A stretch of DNA of 8,095 nucleotides from an uncultured Ruminococcus sp. Lineage in GTDB: Bacteria; Bacillota; Clostridia; Oscillospirales; Ruminococcaceae. The stretch spans positions 1 to 8,095 of the forward strand of contig USCU01000042.1 in NCBI GenBank assembly GCA_900553335.1, read 5' to 3'. Positions 5,507 to 8,095 of the stretch are shown one piece after another (the stretch's first letter is position 1; every line of letters begins with the position of its first letter). Under the pieces are notes generated by a model. The model was given only the letters and a program-made list of their open reading frames with translations, searched no databases and had not been told where the DNA came from. Both the position numbers and the translations under genes were made by a program.

Positions 5507-6133
5507 ATGAAAAAGAAATTTATCAAGTTTTTATCCGTTTTTATCGCACTTTTAACGCTTTGTCTAAGCCTTAGTGCCTGCGGAGGCGGAGATCACAATG
5601 CAATCGACAATGCGCCGGAATCGGCAGTAAACGGCGACAGCAAGGTTCTTGTTGCCTACTTCTCATGGTCGGGAAACGGTCAGCAGATGGCAAGATGGAT
5701 ATCGGAGGAAACAGGCGGCGATCTGTTCCGCATTGTTCCGTCAGAACCATACGGTGAGGATTTTGATTCCTGTGCTGACCGTGCAAAAAATGAACTTGAC
5801 AACGAAATCCGCCCGGAGTTGTCCGAACATATTGACACCGACATAATGGCACAGTACGATGTGATTTATATCGGTTTCCCTGTATGGTGGTACGACCTGC
5901 CGATGCCTGTCTGGACTTTTCTCGAAGAATACGACCTTTCAGGTAAAACGATTATCCCATTCTTCTCCCACAACGGCAGTTCTAACGGAGCAAACAGCGT
6001 AGATCGGGTTGCAGAGCTTGCCAAGGGTGCGACTGTTCTTAAGGATAATGCTCTTTCATTGCGCGGCAGTTCGGTTGCTGAATCTGAAAAAGAAGTGAAG
6101 GATTGGGCATCGGGATTTTCAAAAGAAAATTGA
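5507..6133 (+). CDS. Flavodoxin-like lipoprotein
   Basis: This is a 208-residue protein with a lipoprotein signal peptide (KKK, hydrophobic core, lipobox L-S-A-C with Cys25), a short linker rich in Asn, Asp and Ala, and a flavodoxin-fold domain from about residue 46. The FMN phosphate loop is Y-F-S-W-S-G-N-G (Ser53-Gly58). The second loop is G-F-P-V-W-W-Y (Trp127 and Trp128), where an aromatic residue stacks on the flavin ring. The PFFSHNGSS segment completes the site. The domain is near the usual flavodoxin length, so the protein is an FMN carrier or small reductase held outside the membrane. AAAGGAG at 5492-5498 precedes ATG 5507 by 8 bases, and a more upstream in-frame ATG inside the hydrolase gene is rejected. 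It lies 23 bases after the hydrolase and 15 before the dehydrogenase. Its electron donor is unknown. Confidence 0.92.
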   Translation: MKKKFIKFLSVFIALLTLCLSLSACGGGDHNAIDNAPESAVNGDSKVLVAYFSWSGNGQQMARWISEETGGDLFRIVPSEPYGEDFDSCADRAKNELDNEIRPELSEHIDTDIMAQYDVIYIGFPVWWYDLPMPVWTFLEEYDLSGKTIIPFFSHNGSSNGANSVDRVAELAKGATVLKDNALSLRGSSVAESEKEVKDWASGFSKEN

Positions 6134-6148
6134 TCGGGAGGTATTGTA

Positions 6149-7306
6149 ATGAATAACTTTATTTATGAAAATCATACAAAAGTCTATTTCGGTAAAGGTG
6201 GTGTTAAGGAATACCTTCGCTGTTTGATGAAGAAGATAGGAAACACGGTCATGCTGGCCTACGGCGGAGGTTCTGTTAAGAAAAATGGTATTTATGACGA
6301 AGTAACAGCCATTTTACAAAAGGCAGAAAAAACAGTAATTGAGTTTTCAGGCATCATGTCCAACCCAACATATGCCAAAGTGCAGGAGGGCGCTAAGCTT
6401 GCCCGTGAAAACCATGTGGATTTTATTCTTGCAGTAGGCGGAGGCTCGGTCATTGACTGCTGTAAAATTGTATCCGCACAAGCAAAGCTTTCGGAGGATA
6501 TTTGGGAGATGGAAACTGTCAAAAAGACATATCCCACAGAGTTTATTCCTATGGGCGCTATTGTGACCGCTTCGGGAACAGGGGCGGAAATGAACGCAGG
6601 CGCAGTAATCACCAACGAAGAAAAGAAAATCAAAGCGGGGATTTTCGGTGCACAGGCCGAGTTTGTGTTTCTTGATCCGACATATACGATGTCCGTACCG
6701 TTTGAACAGGTCATTTCGGGAGCATTCGATACTCTCAGCCACGCTATGGAAACCTACTTCGGCAAACCGGACGACAACAATCTGTCTGATGATATAAACG
6801 AAGCGGTTATGAGAAGTGTTATCAGGAATATTCGCATCCTGCTTACAGACAACGAGAACTACGATGCAAGAAGCGAGCTGATGTGGGCGTCATCCATGGC
6901 AGAAAACGGTATTTTGAAAATCGGCAAAATTACTGATTTTCAGTGTCATCAAATTGAACACCAGCTTGGAGCATATACCGACTGTAATCACGGTCAGGGG
7001 CTTGCTGTCATTCATCCTGTTCTATATCGCCACATTTATAAAGACGGTGTGAAACGCTTTGCTCGTTTTGCAAAGAATGTATGGGGCATTGAAGATAAGA
7101 GAAAAGATGAAGAAACGGCGCTTGCAGGTGTGGAGGCTTTGGCAGAATTTATTAAAGAAATCGGACTACCAACGAGTTTTACACAAATGGGCATTTCGGC
7201 AGATACTGATTTTCATGCGATTGCAGATTCCACCAACATCACCGCAGGCTGCTGCAAAAAGCTGACGCACGATGAAATTTTTGAAATACTTAAAGAGTGT
7301 ATTTGA
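6149..7306 (+). CDS. Iron-type alcohol dehydrogenase, YqhD/butanol dehydrogenase class
   Basis: This is a 385-residue group III alcohol dehydrogenase, which reduces aldehydes to alcohols with NAD(P)H in the cytoplasm; it has no signal peptide. The N-terminal dinucleotide domain shows Y-G-G-G-S at residues 38-42 and the second glycine motif G-G-G-S-V-I-D. The metal ligands are Asp194 and His198 in F-D-T-L-S-H, His267 in C-H-Q-I-E-H, and His281 in D-C-N-H-G-Q-G. These numbers coincide with those I recall for E. coli YqhD (387 residues), so the metal site is intact and the closest relatives are YqhD and clostridial BdhA/B. NADPH preference is expected from the family, not proven. GGGAGG at 6136-6141 is 7 bases before the ATG. 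Isoleucine is almost never ATA (3 of 35), unlike in sigE. It lies between two exported flavodoxin genes in one operon. Confidence 0.95.
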   Translation: MNNFIYENHTKVYFGKGGVKEYLRCLMKKIGNTVMLAYGGGSVKKNGIYDEVTAILQKAEKTVIEFSGIMSNPTYAKVQEGAKLARENHVDFILAVGGGSVIDCCKIVSAQAKLSEDIWEMETVKKTYPTEFIPMGAIVTASGTGAEMNAGAVITNEEKKIKAGIFGAQAEFVFLDPTYTMSVPFEQVISGAFDTLSHAMETYFGKPDDNNLSDDINEAVMRSVIRNIRILLTDNENYDARSELMWASSMAENGILKIGKITDFQCHQIEHQLGAYTDCNHGQGLAVIHPVLYRHIYKDGVKRFARFAKNVWGIEDKRKDEETALAGVEALAEFIKEIGLPTSFTQMGISADTDFHAIADSTNITAGCCKKLTHDEIFEILKECI

Positions 7307-7329
7307 TTTTGAAAGGACAGTAATTTAAC

Positions 7330-8095
7330 ATGAAAAAACTAACTGCTATTTTAATGAGCGTGTTGCTTGTAATCAGCCTCGCTGCTTGGAGCAGTCAATC
7401 TGTTTTAAGAGAAACGGAAGAAGATTCAAAAAGTCAATCTGAACAACTTATCGGCGATATTAATAACGATGGGAAGATTTCTTCTGCTGATGTAGGACTC
7501 GCTAATTCACACGCCAAAGGCATTACAATGCTTTTGGGCGATATGTTTAAAGCTGCTGACGTTAATACTGACGGCGAAATTACTTCAGCTGACGTTGGAA
7601 TGATAAACGCTCACGTTAAAGGCATTAGGCCGCTTGAAGGCTCTGCTATACCGTCCACTACAGAACCTACAGAGCAGCCTGCTACTGAAATAGAAGGTAA
7701 AACGCTGATCGTATATTTTTCATGGTCTTCGAATACGGAAAGAATGGCGAATACGATCAAGGAACAGACCGGCGGAGATCTTTTGGAACTTATGCCCATA
7801 ACAGAGTATCCAACCGACTACACCGCTTGTACCGAGATAGCTCTGGCAGAAAGAGATAACAATGCCCGTCCTGCAATTCAGAATCTGCCTGCATCGGTTG
7901 ATGAATACGATACGATCCTGATCGGGTATCCGATTTGGTGGCATACAGCTCCTATGATTATAGGAACATTCCTGGAAAGCTACGATTTGACAGGAGTGAA
8001 TATATATCCTTTCTCTCAGTCGGCTTCTATGGATACCGAACAGTTTAACAATTCTATGAATTTTGTCCGTGAATGTGCTAAGGACGCAGATGTAC
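7330..8095 (+). CDS. Secreted dockerin-flavodoxin fusion protein (3' end missing)
   Basis: The frame is open from ATG 7330 to the window end, giving 255 residues without a stop. Residues 1-20 are a signal peptide whose end reads S-L-A-A-W-S-S. This is a lipobox in all but one residue: Trp20 (TGG) occupies the cysteine position. Residues 42-102 are a type I dockerin with two calcium-binding repeats, D-I-N-N-D-G..S..D and D-V-N-T-D-G..T..D, each followed by A-D-V-G..N..H.K-G-I. A Pro/Thr/Glu linker spans 103-122. A flavodoxin domain begins at 124: F-S-W-S-S-N-T (131-136) is the phosphate loop and G-Y-P-I-W-W-H (199-205) the aromatic loop. Roughly 30-40 residues are missing. The ribosome site AAAGGA (7312-7317) is 12 bases from the ATG, a long spacing that predicts weak initiation. 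The domain is a paralogue of the one at 5507-6133. Confidence 0.88.
   Translation, partial: MKKLTAILMSVLLVISLAAWSSQSVLRETEEDSKSQSEQLIGDINNDGKISSADVGLANSHAKGITMLLGDMFKAADVNTDGEITSADVGMINAHVKGIRPLEGSAIPSTTEPTEQPATEIEGKTLIVYFSWSSNTERMANTIKEQTGGDLLELMPITEYPTDYTACTEIALAERDNNARPAIQNLPASVDEYDTILIGYPIWWHTAPMIIGTFLESYDLTGVNIYPFSQSASMDTEQFNNSMNFVRECAKDADV
7453..7635 (+). repeat. Duplicated dockerin calcium-binding repeat
   Basis: The dockerin consists of an internal duplication: residues 42-65 (7453-7524) and 76-99 (7555-7626) align without gaps. Both have Asp, Asn, Asp, Ser/Thr and Asp at calcium-loop positions 1, 3, 5, 9 and 12, and Ser-Ala or Ser-Ala-like residues at the positions that usually decide cohesin specificity. 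The near symmetry of the two copies fits the dual binding modes known for type I dockerins. The DNA copies have diverged at third positions, so the duplication is old. Confidence 0.88.

Noticed and set aside
4560..5852. Several long minus-strand frames opposite the hydrolase and flavodoxin genes
   Set aside because: They mirror strongly supported genes, lack ribosome binding sites, and their translations show no recognisable domains.
7393..7441. AGTCAATCTG repeated at 7393-7402 and 7432-7441
   Set aside because: It encodes the low-complexity S-Q-S linker twice in the same frame. A short coding coincidence explains it.
1..8095. CRISPR arrays, tRNA or rRNA genes, insertion sequences
   Set aside because: No regularly spaced repeats, cloverleaf with T-loop, ribosomal RNA stretch, transposase or terminal inverted repeats were seen on either strand.

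Overview
The window looks like a contig end from a low-GC, Gram-positive, endospore-forming member of the Clostridia. It carries spoIIGA and sigE, AGGAG-type ribosome binding sites, near-consensus sigma-A promoters and U-rich intrinsic terminators. Duplicated dockerin repeats of the 'DVG..N.H.KG' style in the last gene point to a cohesin/dockerin-using Ruminococcus. A Ruminococcus bromii-like, amylosome-bearing and sporulating gut species is my best guess from memory of the family, not a computed assignment. The first 47 bases are not genomic: they read exactly as the end of an Illumina/Nextera P7 adapter.

Layout. (1) 48-634: the tail of an unknown gene, a small secreted protein and a terminator. 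(2) 636-1128: a self-contained unit with promoter, a very basic single-span membrane protein and a perfect terminator hairpin. (3) 1129-2851: a regulatory intergenic stretch, then spoIIGA and sigE, the protease and its substrate sigma factor for the mother-cell compartment. sigG does not follow. (4) 2852-4289: an intergenic stretch with a hairpin, a perfect-consensus promoter with an inverted repeat over it, then a 64-residue helix-turn-helix protein overlapping a LysR-type regulator, closed by a terminator. (5) 4290-8095: a tight, apparently single operon of four genes: an alpha/beta-hydrolase lipoprotein, a flavodoxin-like lipoprotein, an iron-type YqhD/BDH alcohol dehydrogenase, and a signal peptide-dockerin-flavodoxin fusion that runs off the window.

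How the genes work together. SpoIIGA and pro-SigE are the known septum-bound protease and its inactive precursor, read from one transcript. The HTH and LysR pair is probably a local regulator of the operon that follows. That operon combines three exported proteins, two of them flavodoxin-fold, with one cytoplasmic NADPH-type aldehyde/alcohol oxidoreductase. This suggests redox or aldehyde handling at the cell surface, but the substrate cannot be read from sequence. Isoleucine codon use changes sharply between the sporulation genes and the operon, so the two halves probably have different histories.

The most notable item is the last gene. It has two complete dockerin calcium-binding repeats in front of a flavodoxin domain, and its lipobox cysteine position is occupied by tryptophan. 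This suggests that a lipid anchor was exchanged for cohesin-mediated attachment.
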